NCBI RefSeq assembly: GCF_003324165.1
Contig: NW_025407830.1
Location: 124,001 to 188,000 of the forward strand
DNA length: 64,000 bases
Origin: Naegleria lovaniensis
Lineage: Eukaryota > Heterolobosea > Eutetramitea > Acrasida > Naegleriidae
Direction of reading: 5' to 3'
The translations under genes and the position numbers were made by a program. This document shows positions 10,002 through 20,695 of the stretch, piece after piece. How positions within the stretch are numbered: the stretch's first letter is position 1; the number at the start of each line of letters is the position of its first letter. Below the pieces are notes generated by a model that was not told where the DNA came from, ran no database searches, and worked only from the letters and a program-made list of their open reading frames with translations.

Positions 10002-13000
10002 TCATCGGACCAACCTCCTGTACCATCACACTCCAAGACGCCATTGAAATCAGGGTGAGCTATCTCTCACAACATGAAAACTCTACCTTGACCATTGGTT
10101 GTTTGCAACTCAATGAATTTGGATTTTTAACCGATGGTATGCTTTTTAAATTTTGAAAAATTGTCATCATCAAATTGACATTTCCTAATTTCGAAAAATA
10201 TTTTTGATGATCCACTTGTAATCTTGTGTGTTTGAAATTTGATTTGATTTGTAAATATCAAACAATATTAATGACACACACTCATGAACCCGAAAATAGT
10301 TCTTTTCGATGCAAGTTCTTCCTCCTCATTAAATCCATTATTTCAACTCTCCAATTATCACAACACGCTCCGAATTCCCTCTGCCCATCAACAGTGTGTT
10401 CAATCCGATCCGTATGGATTTGAATACACTCAGAGTATTTGTGTGAAACCAAATTTGGCGCATTTATTTTCAACTCCAAAGGAACCTCTCGATAATGGAA
10501 TGAAACTTTTTCTGAAAGATTTTAAAAAGCAGCCCATGAAAGCAAATACATTTGTCGATGCATTGTATCCTTCCAAAGTTGATACAATGAGAAAATTACA
10601 ACTTGGAAATAGTGAAGAGTTGATGAACCAAGTGGCAGATCCAATGAGATCCTATCGTGGAAGAACGAAATGTATTGTGATTTATTTCGAAGGTGAATTC
10701 GATAAGGTATTGTCTCCACGTTCGAATGTGACTATTGAATGTGGAACAGTTGTCTTGACAAGTGACAGCAAGGAATCCTTTACAAGTATTGGAAAACTTG
10801 TCATTCCTTCCAGTAGTTTCATCAATGTGAATCGTCTTGATTCCAGCAGTGGTGTGTTTTTGGGAGCCATTTTGAAAGTCGAAGGCAATCATCAAGATGT
10901 TGTATCAACACCAAGAGAAGCCATTTCTGGAAATTGTTCATTGGAATTAATTGGAACCAATTTGAGTGCTAACAGTACCTCCATCATGGACGCCTACAAC
11001 AATGGATTGATTCATTCTAGCTTGAAAAAAGGTAAGCGAAGATCCAATAGAGTGTCAACAACAATTTCACACAACTCTTTTCATCATTTTCAGTATTTTC
11101 CAATGAGGAAGCAAAGGCGGTCATTGAAAAGCCCTACAAATACTTTGAACTTAAAAAGTTTAATTCCATCATTCTCTCGACTTCTCATTTCAATACTGAA
11201 GAACGTTTCACTTTTGAAATCAAACATGGAATTGTTGGAAAAAATTTCACAATTAATTCAAAAGCAATTTTATTGGACAATACAAACTATGTCGTTGGAC
11301 AAGTTGGAGATTCTATTTCCAGCAATGATGATATTCCCTCAATTTCTGTACGCAGCGACTCTTTGACGGATTACACTTTTTCCATTGATTTGAATCAAGT
11401 TCCAGAACCAGTTGAAAAGATTTTATTCGTGTCTTATATTAAGGGAGGAGTTGACACAAACTTTGTTCGAGTGAATGACAGTGTGTTGAATGTCTACAAT
11501 TCCCAAGACGAATTGGTGACATCTATTATGGCTACTCCTGGTGCTGAAACTACCTTAATTTTTGGAGTGTTACACAAATTACCATACAAGTCCAGCAAAA
11601 CAAGATGGGAACTCTTCAACATGGATCAATACACGGATGAACATGGTTCTTTGGGTGCATATCGATATGCTGTACGTCATTTACCAATCGTATCTCCAAT
11701 GAACGACAAACATGATGGTGAAAACACGTTTTCTGAACATAATCCAATCTTTAGAAACAAGGGTGGTATTCCATTCTCACCAACTCAACCACTTCAATTA
11801 CGATTGAAATTAGGAAAGCGCTTACCTCCATTTTTGTCTGAAAACGAAACGACATGCAATGTGAGCATTTGTTACTTTGATCCATTGGGATATTATGTCC
11901 ATCAAGAAAATGCCAAACTCATCAAAAACAAGTTCACTCCACAGTTTAAATTGAACATGAAAGAAGATATTGCAGATTGCGTTCACACTGCATTTATTAA
12001 GGTATCATTGAAGTTGCCACAAATCACTCTAAATGATGAACCCAGTCGATATGAGGATATTGATGTTGAAAATGAATCTCCAAAAAGAATTTTTTCACAT
12101 CAACATGTTGCATCTATTTTGGATGAACAATTTAAATTGCTTTTATCTGTAGAGCACAATGTGAATGAATATGGATTTATCGTTCACGAATTTGAAAAGA
12201 ATGAGCAAGAGGCCAAAATGACCACAGAAAACATGTCAAATGAAACAGTGATCAAGCCATTATTTGAAACCAATGTCGTATTGATCAAGTTAGAGAAAAT
12301 TGACAATTCCTCCATTTGGAAGTTCACACCAATTCGTAACCTTGTTCCAAACGATTCTTTGACATGGGCTCAAATTGTTAAACAGAGATATCTTGCTGCA
12401 TTGGTGAAAGCACGAGAACCAACAACCGTTCTGGCCCTCAACACAGCAAAAACTCTACCTTTAACGTCTGATGTGAACTTTAAAGGCAAATTTACTCATG
12501 TCTTGTGTATGGAGAGGTCTGAAAATGTCACGTACAAACCCAAGATCAACATTTTAACTCCTACATCATTTTTAGAGCTTAACGATAGAGGGAACAATGC
12601 ATGTTCTTCAGTTCAAATTATTACAAATCCTGACAAGTTTTATTTATGTGGAGAAAATTCAATCTTTGAAGTGGCTTTTCAAGAATTTGATTTCACCGAT
12701 GTTCTTGAAACTGTGTTAAATTTGGAATTAATGCATGATTTGAATGATCAAACCAGTCAATCTTTAATTTCCTTAAAACTATTTGACTTGAAAACAAGAA
12801 CAGAAACATTTAAAATTGAAATCAATCCATCTTCATCGAATTGGAAAAACAACGGCGATGTATTATCTGTATTGGCTATTTTGAAGGACCTGTCAAGGAA
12901 GATGATTCAATTCAAACGTATCAGTGTCCTGAATGAAAAAAATTACAGTTTATTCATGAGCCCTAAAACCATCAAGGTCACTATTGAAAAAGCAGAAATT

Positions 13001-13550
13001 CTAATTTCCAATATCAAAGAGTAAGTATCATGTATTGCGCAATTCGTTTTTTATATTCATTCTTTAACGACACATAGACCCAAGGCGTATGTGGCATGCA
13101 AGTTTTCTGATGGAAAATCGTTGGGCGCTAAAAAGAATTGTTTATACTCTACACAAGGTATGTTCATTTGAAGACATGATATTATGATTCATGATTCACA
13201 CATTTCAGTTTGTTCAAAATCGTATTCTCCAAGTTGGAACGAAACTTTTGAAATGTAAGTTGTGAAAAGAACATATTCTTGTGTGAATGATTTACAAAAT
13301 ATTATTGTGCCATGATGAAAATCATAGACCAATCATTGCAGGATTAAGAAACGACAAACGATCTTTGGTAGTGCATATTCTTTCAGCCAAAAAATTCAAA
13401 TCTGATCTTTATTTGGGGTGTGTCACTTTGCCCATGCAAAAATTGGTCCCAGGCAGTTATGTCTATCCAATAGAAGTCAATCCACTCGAAAATCAAGTAG
13501 AAAATATTAAGGGAAATATGCACTTGAGCTTTGAATTCAAGTGGGATTGA
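9980..13550 (+). CDS. TerD-like domain plus C2 domain protein
   Basis: Six exons: 9980-10136, 10300-11031, 11094-13020, 13078-13157, 13209-13254, 13328-13550, giving 1054 residues with consistent phases and GT-AG borders. Around residues 335-475 there is a TerD-like region: DNTNYVVGQVGDS, then FSIDLNQVPEPVEKILFVS and a run resembling the second half of the tellurium-resistance fold. The last 130 residues look like a C2 domain (KVTIEKAEIL, SYSPSWNETFEI, LYLGCVTLPM) split by three small introns. In other amoebae TerD-domain proteins include cAMP-binding proteins of Dictyostelium; C2 domains usually bind membranes or calcium. A membrane-associated binding protein is therefore plausible but inferred. 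The next gene starts only 44 bp downstream on the same strand. Confidence 0.7.
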
Positions 13551-13594
13551 ATAAACATGTCACCTGTCAAGATGGTAAATCTCCAAACAAAAAA

Positions 13595-15653
13595 ATGCTC
13601 TCTCCCAACAACACGCCAGCTCTTTCAACTCCACCTCTACTCAACAAGAAACCCATTAAAGATTGGAACACGGATGATGTTATCGAATTTTTTAAACATC
13701 ATCAATTTTCCGAGCCATTGATTGAATGTTTGTATTTCAAAATTTCAAATTTCCAAATTTAGGTCATCATCAATTTTTAAAATTCAGGTCTGAAAAGTCA
13801 TTCATGTATTGGAAATCAATTGATTGGAGATTGTGTTTTGAATGATCTGATGAATATTGGTTTGGATTCCAATGACGCAAAAAAGGCATGTGAATTGTTA
13901 CAGGAATTTGAAAAGTCATTGAATACCTCCTTCGCTTTGGATCAAGCTGCCAGTTGTCAAGCAGTGGATGCCAGCTCTTTTAATGACACTTCTTTCCTCC
14001 CTGATGACCCAGAAAAGTTTGCTTGGTTGCAAAATTTGGTCGTTGATTATGAAAGTTATGAAAAGATCACATCTCTTTCTTATACAGAGTGGTCTCATGA
14101 AGATTTAGCGTTGTTTTTAAAAGCCAACAATTTTCCATTGGATATCATTTACAGTAAGTTGAACTTTTTCATTTTCAAATTTTATACTTTGTATTTGACA
14201 ACAGACATTTACAATAGTGGATGTGACGGGACAGTTGAGCTCGAATTATTGCAAGATATTGTGAACAGTGACATTGCCAAGTCCGTTTATCATCGAATGA
14301 CCCAAACTGTTCCTTCTCCAGTCATGAGTAGTGATATTGAATTGACAAGTATTAAGAATGATCTCATTGGAATATTTGGAAAGGATAGTAAACAAGGAAG
14401 TCGACCAAAAGTTGATGATTCAAAACTCTGGAAAGAGGAAGAAATGATTTCCAAGCATTCAGAACGTAAGTGTGAAATTTATTTTTAACAATTTCACAAT
14501 CCACATGTTACTACAAAAGGAATTCGATTCATCAAACAAAAATTGACATGTTTGAAATTGAATGAAGAAGAATTGAAACAAGTGTCACAAAATTTAGTCT
14601 TTCCACAAAGATTCTTGCACAAGTTCTTAAATCCAAAAAGATTACCACTTTCACAACAATCCACTCAACCACCATCGGAACCATTTATGAAAGTGAAATT
14701 GGTGATTATGAAACAAAGTCATCCTTCCATCATTCGACAAATTCAAGCATTTCCTGATGAGCTTAAAAATAAGGTGACAAAGGAAATGGTAGGTTGTTTC
14801 GATTTGAATGTTCTTTGACATTTTGATTACTGAAATTGAATGTTAAATATTTGACATGGCGATTACTGACATTGAATAGTTACAATTGGCGATCATGGTA
14901 GGACCATGGTTTTTAGAATGGACCGATTTATCGATTGCCATGGTGCGTACAAAACCCTCTTGTACTCCTCTCGCAACGATTGAACTTGGAACTGTTCAAG
15001 GACTTGACAATATGAAAACTGCCATTCGAAAAGTTGCAACTCTTTGCACTTACTGGAATGCAAGCAAGAACTATAACCTTCATCGATATAACACTCATTC
15101 CTTTTGTTATTGCATTTTGAAAGAAATGAGAGTACCATTTGCTCTCCCCAATCATGCCTTTCTTTCCATGATGGAAAATAATGGTTTTTGTGAATTGAAA
15201 TATATATGGAATGATTTGTCATTGACTCAACAATTACGTGAAAGCAATGAAATAAGCTGGGATTTGAAGAATGAGCTTTTTAAAGGGAATAGTGTCACAT
15301 TTCACTCCAGAGAACTGTTGTGGGAGTTTGTGGCATCCATTCAAAAGATTCAACCCAATTATTTCAATGACAGCGAAAGAAAAATGGACTTGCAAATTTT
15401 AACAGGATTTGATCGATTATTCTGGGTGTCAGAATCCAAATCACCAATGGGTGAACAATTGAGAGAAGAACGTATTCGAAAAGAATATCACTCGCCATTG
15501 CTCAAGAATAATCAAGTACATGCAAAAAAGATTCATCGAAATGTGTTTAATGTGGATTTTAGAGTGGAGGAATTTAAGGTGGTCGATCAGCCCTATGAAA
15601 CTATTCTAGTGGGTGATGAGATCAGAGAATATCAAAGTTTGAAAAGAAAATAA
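13595..15653 (+). CDS. SAM-domain protein with inactive-looking PPPDE-like domain
   Basis: Five exons: 13595-13727, 13788-14153, 14205-14465, 14520-14788, 14880-15653 (600 residues). Residues about 20-85 form a SAM domain (IKDWNTDDVIEFFKHHQF … LIGDCVLNDLMNIGL) crossed by the first intron. A middle segment (NLVFPQRFLHKFLNPKRL) and a C-terminal domain match the paralogue at 50593-52237, including the position and phase of the last intron. In the paralogue the C-terminal domain has FHTALIVGPWYLEW and DCNCQHF; here the same places read LQLAIMVGPWFLEW and YNTHSF, so the candidate catalytic His and Cys are both replaced. It is probably a non-catalytic binding partner. The PPPDE/LRAT assignment is my inference from two short motifs. 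Confidence 0.65.
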
Positions 15654-15678
15654 AAGTTATTTGACAAGTGACTGATTT

Positions 15679-16368
15679 TCATTGTGTGAATTTTTCAATA
15701 TTCTCCTTAAACCACTTTTCAATTTCCTGTAAATTAATGGTTCCCGATTTATCCACATCTATGGTATCAAAAAAGTATAACAAATTCTCCTTACTTGGCA
15801 CTCCAAGCTCAAATTGTGTAAACAAGTCAGTGAGAAATTGTTTAAACTCATTTCGATCAATCTGGCCATCCTCATTCAAATCATACTTGTTGAAAATTCG
15901 TTGTAAAATAGCTAATTGTTTTTTTGCATCTTTTTCAGTGAGATATTCATCGAGTAATGTTTTTGATGATAATTTCTTTTTGGAAGGTGCTGCTGCACTC
16001 TTTTTGGAATCTGAAAGTACTGAAACAGCTTCACGAAACCATTTTTCAAATTCAATAAAATCAATCGCTCCGTTTTGATCGGTATCAATACCTTTGATGA
16101 ATTGTTTGACATCATTGGAAGTAATTTGTGCAGGATCCATTCCGAGTTCTATTCATGATCATGAGGAACAATAATCATTGAATTTTATAAAATTAATTTG
16201 GAAACAATAAATCCTACCTTTTAAAAAATCCATAAATAGAGGAATAACCTCCTTTCGATCAATTTGATTATTTCCATCCAAATCATAGGTTTTGAACAAG
16301 CGATACAACACGAGTAATTGTTGTTCTTGATCCGTTGCTGATAAATATTGCTTGACCAGTGAATTCAT
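15679..16368 (-). CDS. EF-hand calcium-binding protein with four EF-hands
   Basis: Two exons on the minus strand (16368-16218 and 16148-15679) joined across a 69-bp intron, giving 206 residues. Four loops fit the EF-hand pattern: DLDGNNQIDRKE, DTDQNGAIDFIE, DLNEDGQIDRNE and DVDKSGTINLQE; all have acidic or Asn residues at the coordinating positions. A short lysine- and alanine-rich linker separates hands two and three. The overall shape is that of calmodulin/centrin-like sensors, but the pairing and linker do not allow a precise name. It is likely a cytosolic calcium sensor. Confidence 0.88.
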
Positions 16369-16520
16369 TTTTTGTGAAATTGATGTCTGTCACTCAGTGA
16401 CAAGAGAAGATCTAACCAAATTGTTACACCCTTTCACAATGTACTTCAAAATATTTAAAAATTTAATATTGAAATATTGCTGTAATACTATTTAAATTTA
16501 TTTATTTTCTCAAACAAAAA

Positions 16521-16952
16521 ATGCAACAACCCTCTCTTTCACAAAGTCCTTTTCATGCTCACTCCAATACATCCACTTCCAAAACCAATATTGCCATCAT
16601 TGGAGTGTGTGAGCATCGAATTCATTGCATTATCGGAGTGAATCCCAATGAGAGAATACAATCTCAGGATATTCTTGTAGATATTGAAGTAGAATTTGAT
16701 ATTACTCAAGCAGCTCTCTCCGATTCTGTAAATGATACTCTGAGTTATGTGGATTTGAGAGATTTATCAACGGAATTAGCGACGACAAGACAATATCAAT
16801 TATTGGAAACGTTTTGTGTAGAATTTGTAAATCGGGTGGAGAAGGATTTTGGTCCGAAGGGAGCTCTCAGTTGTTTCATTCAAATTAAAAAACCACAAGT
16901 GATGAGCACGACCAAATATCCCTATGTGTCATTAAGAAGAAGCTTTAAATGA
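16521..16952 (+). CDS. FolB-type dihydroneopterin aldolase-like protein
   Basis: A 143-residue single-exon gene preceded by an A-run. After a Ser/Thr-rich N-terminus of about 20 residues it has the FolB fold signature: IIGVCEHRIHCIIGVNPNER, then a DILVDIEVEFD strand, LSYVDLRDLST, and a C-terminal IQIKKPQV strand with the conserved lysine. In the folate pathway this family converts 7,8-dihydroneopterin to 6-hydroxymethyl-dihydropterin; the same fold also serves as dihydroneopterin-triphosphate epimerase. The residue length is close to bacterial FolB (about 120) plus a short extension. A free-standing FolB rather than a fused folate enzyme is unusual in fungi but common elsewhere. Its neighbours give no pathway context. 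Confidence 0.8.
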   Translation: MQQPSLSQSPFHAHSNTSTSKTNIAIIGVCEHRIHCIIGVNPNERIQSQDILVDIEVEFDITQAALSDSVNDTLSYVDLRDLSTELATTRQYQLLETFCVEFVNRVEKDFGPKGALSCFIQIKKPQVMSTTKYPYVSLRRSFK

Positions 16953-17370
16953 GTGTTGCCTTAACAAGTGATCTATGACCATTCAATTCTTTCAATTATT
17001 GGAACTCATTTGATCATGTGCAAAGCAATTTCAGTATTATTGAGTATTCATCGTTGCAACAATCGTCATAATTCTCTATTAAATTTTTAGTTTAATTTTT
17101 TTCACATTCCACAAGGAACGCAACTTTATTCGTTTGGTGTAAAGTATATTTTGTGAGCTTGTGTTATATATATGGTACAATTCATGATGATGAGGTGTGT
17201 GAAAAAGAAATTTGAATAAAACATTGCTATGAATGGAGGAAAACATTAGAACTTCCTAGAGGATCATGGATGATCAATGAATGGAACAAAATGTTTGCAA
17301 GAATTGGAAAGGTTTTTTGATGGAAAACGCTTGGATGAATCATGAATCGATCTCGTTCAAGAAACTCAAA
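16953..17370. other. Intergenic gap, nothing recognised
   Basis: About 420 bp of AT-rich sequence between the FolB-like gene and a minus-strand membrane protein gene, with a short TATATATA tract near 17166. No open frame, repeat or RNA gene is visible. Confidence 0.5.
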
Positions 17371-17907
17371 TCATTGATGATGTTTCAATTGAATTCCATT
17401 CTTAATGAGAGGTAAATAGACCAACGAAAGAATGAACAACATGGAAACACAACTCATGATGAGAATGGCATTCAATACGAATTTCAACCAACTAAACGAG
17501 GATGACGACGACGAGGAGTGTTTTTGAATCTTTTTCTGTTGTTGTTGTTGTTTTTGGCTGTTGTTGTTATTATTCACATCAATTCCACTTTCAGAATTCT
17601 TATTTCCAAAATACAATAACAAAATCCAACACATGGCTGTGATGGAATGAACACACAAACTTATCATGTAGAATTGTTTCATTTCCATCAATGCTCTCCA
17701 TTGGAAAAACTTGACATGATTCAATCCGACGCTCTTCAAAAACATGTGAATAAAGAAGAGAATGGAATGTTCGGGAGAGGCGAGTTCTCGTGTGATGAGT
17801 GGGTCTGTTTCATGTTTGCTGTTTGGATCCATTCGGATGAGAATGAATGATAAAAGAACACCACTGCTGGCGAATAAAAGGAGCATCAGGTCAAAACGTT
17901 GTTGCAT
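17371..17907 (-). CDS. Membrane protein with three predicted helices, unknown
   Basis: A 178-residue minus-strand ORF. The N-terminus is a hydrophobic segment (LMLLLFASSGVLLSFILI). A second helix lies at MISLCVHSITAMCWILLLYF and a third near the C-terminus (VLNAILIMSCVSMLFILSLVYL). Between the second and third helices is a hydrophilic loop made of Asn, Gln, Lys and Ser runs, typical of low-complexity inserts in this genome. I do not recognise a family. Location in an internal or plasma membrane is inferred from the helices. Confidence 0.6.
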   Translation of the reverse strand: MQQRFDLMLLLFASSGVLLSFILIRMDPNSKHETDPLITRELASPEHSILFFIHMFLKSVGLNHVKFFQWRALMEMKQFYMISLCVHSITAMCWILLLYFGNKNSESGIDVNNNNNSQKQQQQQKKIQKHSSSSSSSFSWLKFVLNAILIMSCVSMLFILSLVYLPLIKNGIQLKHHQ

Positions 17908-18039
17908 TTTTTTTAACAGAGCTTGTCATGAAACGTCAACTGTCAGAAGGAAACTTTTTTACAGTACTATTCAGAAGCTACATTGTGAGCATTGAGGCAA
18001 CGAACAGAGATTCATACCAATGGTGAATAAACCTTTTGT

Positions 18040-18834
18040 TTAATGCGTCTCTTTAGAGAGAAATTGAACTTGTTCAAAAAGCAAACGCACAAGCTGAATG
18101 CACGTTTGTTGTTCCACTCGTAACATTTGAAGTTGATACTTGAGACTATCAATTTCTGTCCTTAGAGATTGTATTTGTTTGTTCTTTTGGTGTGAAGACA
18201 CTTTTCGAAACCAATTTTGAATGATTGTTGCAGCTTGATGTTGTTTTCTCGTTGGGTTCTTGTATCGTCTCATTAATTCCTTTTTCAATTTCTTATCCTG
18301 CTCTTCTTTCTTTTGTTGAGTGTACTTTTCTTTGACTATGGTTTCAATGGCCTTGTTAATTTCTTTTTGTTTGTTTTTAAACATGACAAGATGTTCCATT
18401 TCTTGATAGAGTTGATCAATATCTTGAGAGAGTGCTATAGTATCGTCGGAAATTACAGGTTGGGAGTGATGATGTGTGAGCATAGTGGGAACATGTTGAA
18501 AACTGTTAGATGAGTGATGTATATTTTCAGGAAGGGATTGAGGTGTTAATGAAGAAGTACCTGTTTGAGCATACGAATGAGATGGTACGGAGGAAGCATG
18601 ATGTTGAGCAGAGGACGATGAAAGAAAATGTGGATGATTACTTCCGTTATTAAGAGACATTAAATTCGGATTTGAAAGTTGAGAACTCAAATAATTATAC
18701 AATTCGATCATTTGTGGATACGACATGGGAGGAATATTTTGAAGAGGAGGATGTGTTTGCTGTGTCGTTGGAATGGTCTGCTGTGGAAGTCCTTGATGAT
18801 GATGATGATGTGAGGGTTGTCCCGAGTGCATCAT
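18040..18834 (-). CDS. IQ-motif, coiled-coil protein
   Basis: A 264-residue minus-strand ORF. The first half is low complexity, rich in His, Gln, Ser and Pro. A lysine- and glutamate-rich helix follows, then a single IQ motif (AATIIQNWFRKVSS), then a leucine-heptad coiled coil (SLRTEIDSLKYQLQMLRVEQ). IQ motifs bind calmodulin or centrin. The combination suggests a cytoskeletal or centrosome-associated scaffold, but nothing more exact can be claimed. Confidence 0.65.
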   Translation of the reverse strand: MMHSGQPSHHHHHQGLPQQTIPTTQQTHPPLQNIPPMSYPQMIELYNYLSSQLSNPNLMSLNNGSNHPHFLSSSSAQHHASSVPSHSYAQTGTSSLTPQSLPENIHHSSNSFQHVPTMLTHHHSQPVISDDTIALSQDIDQLYQEMEHLVMFKNKQKEINKAIETIVKEKYTQQKKEEQDKKLKKELMRRYKNPTRKQHQAATIIQNWFRKVSSHQKNKQIQSLRTEIDSLKYQLQMLRVEQQTCIQLVRLLFEQVQFLSKETH

Positions 18835-18947
18835 TTTTATTTGAGGTTTTGAGGTTTTTAAAAAAAAATTGGCGGTTAAAAAATTGAATTAAAGATTTTA
18901 AAAAAATATTTATTTGGTGTTTGCTCATCCTCGCATGCAGCCGTTGA

Positions 18948-20580
18948 ATGGGATCATCATTTTCAGAAATTTTTCACTTGTCTCGGAATCGGAGTCGATT
19001 TTTGTGGATCGTGGCAATTATTTGTTTTATTATTTTATTTATTTCATTTGCATTGTATCAACATTCATTACTTTCTGCTATTCGAAAAAGATCATCACCC
19101 CTCACAACGTTGAGTCAATTAAATATTGCAAGAAAATACAAGATGGAACAAGAAGAAAATATTATTGGAAATGATGATCGGAGCCATGACAACAACGTTC
19201 AACATACGACAACGAACGATGCAACCACGAGTTCAAAATCCAATCCTAACACTGTAGCAGATATTGCAACAAAATCAAACACAGAATTATCACATCCATT
19301 CCATCCATACGCTCACATCTTCTACTATGCATGGTATCGAAATGAAAAATTTGATGGAAAATATGAACATTGGAATCATAAAGTGTTGCCACACTGGACC
19401 AAACACACAAATGACCAATATAGTCATTTAATTGGAAAACCTCATGATCCAAACAAATTGGAATTGGCAACCAATTTCTTTCCTTCAAGAGGTGCCTACT
19501 CGAGTACAGATCGAGAAACTGTGTTAGAACAATTCAAAGAAATTCGTAAAGCAAACGTTCATGTGATTGTATTGAGTTGGTGGGGCGTTTTTGAGGCTGA
19601 TGAAAATGGTTCTAATACTGAATTAATTACTCCTTTTATCATGAAATGCGCAGAAGAGGTGGGCTTGCAAGTGATTTTTCACATGGAACCTTATCCTAAA
19701 AGAAGTGCCGAAAGTATCAAGAGAGATGTCATGTATGTCATTGACACGTATGGAAAATCGCCAGCGTTTTTCAGATTCAATGGAAAACCCCTTTTTTATT
19801 TTTACGATTCTTATATACTTTCTTCTGTGGAATGGAGAAAAATTTTATCACCAGATTCGTCACAAACACTCAGAAATACGCCGTATGATGCTATATTTAT
19901 AGGTGGGTTTTATAATTTTGTTTCTGATGTGTTTAAAGATTGTGAAAATTTTGGCTATTAATTGATGATGACTTTAAATTGTCAAATTTTGTTATGAACT
20001 TGACAAAGGCCTCTACCTTAACTCTGGAATGAGAAATACATTGAAAGAGTCTAACTTTGATGGATTTTACACATATTTTGCTGCCGATCGTTTCACAGAA
20101 GGTTCGACATGCTCCAATTGGAAAGAAATTAATGAATGGGCCTCATCCAATCATTTACTTTTTATTCCTTCGGTTGCACCTGTAAGTATTCTATTGACGT
20201 GGTTGTGCATTCCATGATTCACATCTTCTTGACACTACCTAAAATCAAATTAGGGATACATTGATGAGAAAATTAGACCATGGAACTCGGCCAATACAAA
20301 ACCTAGAAATGATGGCAAGTATTATGAAAACATGTTCAATACTGCTCTGAGTTTGACTCCACTTCCAAGCTTTATTACCATTACTTCATACAATGAATGG
20401 CATGAAGGTACTCAAATCGAACCTGCCATTCCTAAAAACATTCCCGAGTCGGAAGATGCATTTTCAAGAGCTGCAACGAAATATCTTGATTATTTACCTC
20501 ATGATCCAGAATATTATTTAAAGCTTACTGCAGATTATATTCAGAAATATGTGTCACAATTCACTACTTCGAGCAAGTAG
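18948..20580 (+). CDS. MANEA: Glycoprotein endo-alpha-1,2-mannosidase (GH99)
   Basis: Three exons (18948-19902, 20009-20181, 20254-20580) give 484 residues, close to the 462 of human MANEA. An N-terminal membrane anchor at about residues 20-40 (FLWIVAIICFIILFISF) fits a type II Golgi protein. The GH99 domain begins with AHIFYYAWYRNEKFDGKY and contains HVIVLSWWG, FHMEPYPKR, a DGFYTYFA block, IPSVAPGYID spanning the second intron, and ITSYNEWHEGTQIE near the end; these include the acidic residues of the active site. The enzyme cleaves glucosylated mannose from N-glycans in the Golgi, bypassing glucosidase trimming. Both introns are phase-consistent, and the protein match runs cleanly across them. 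Confidence 0.93.
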
Positions 20581-20695
20581 GGACGAATAGTTTCTTACAG
20601 TAGTAGTAGTTGGAGTGTTAATTTTAAACGACGCAAAAGAATCTAACGACACTTAGTGCACTAAAAACATCATGTATATTTGTCACAGCACATTA

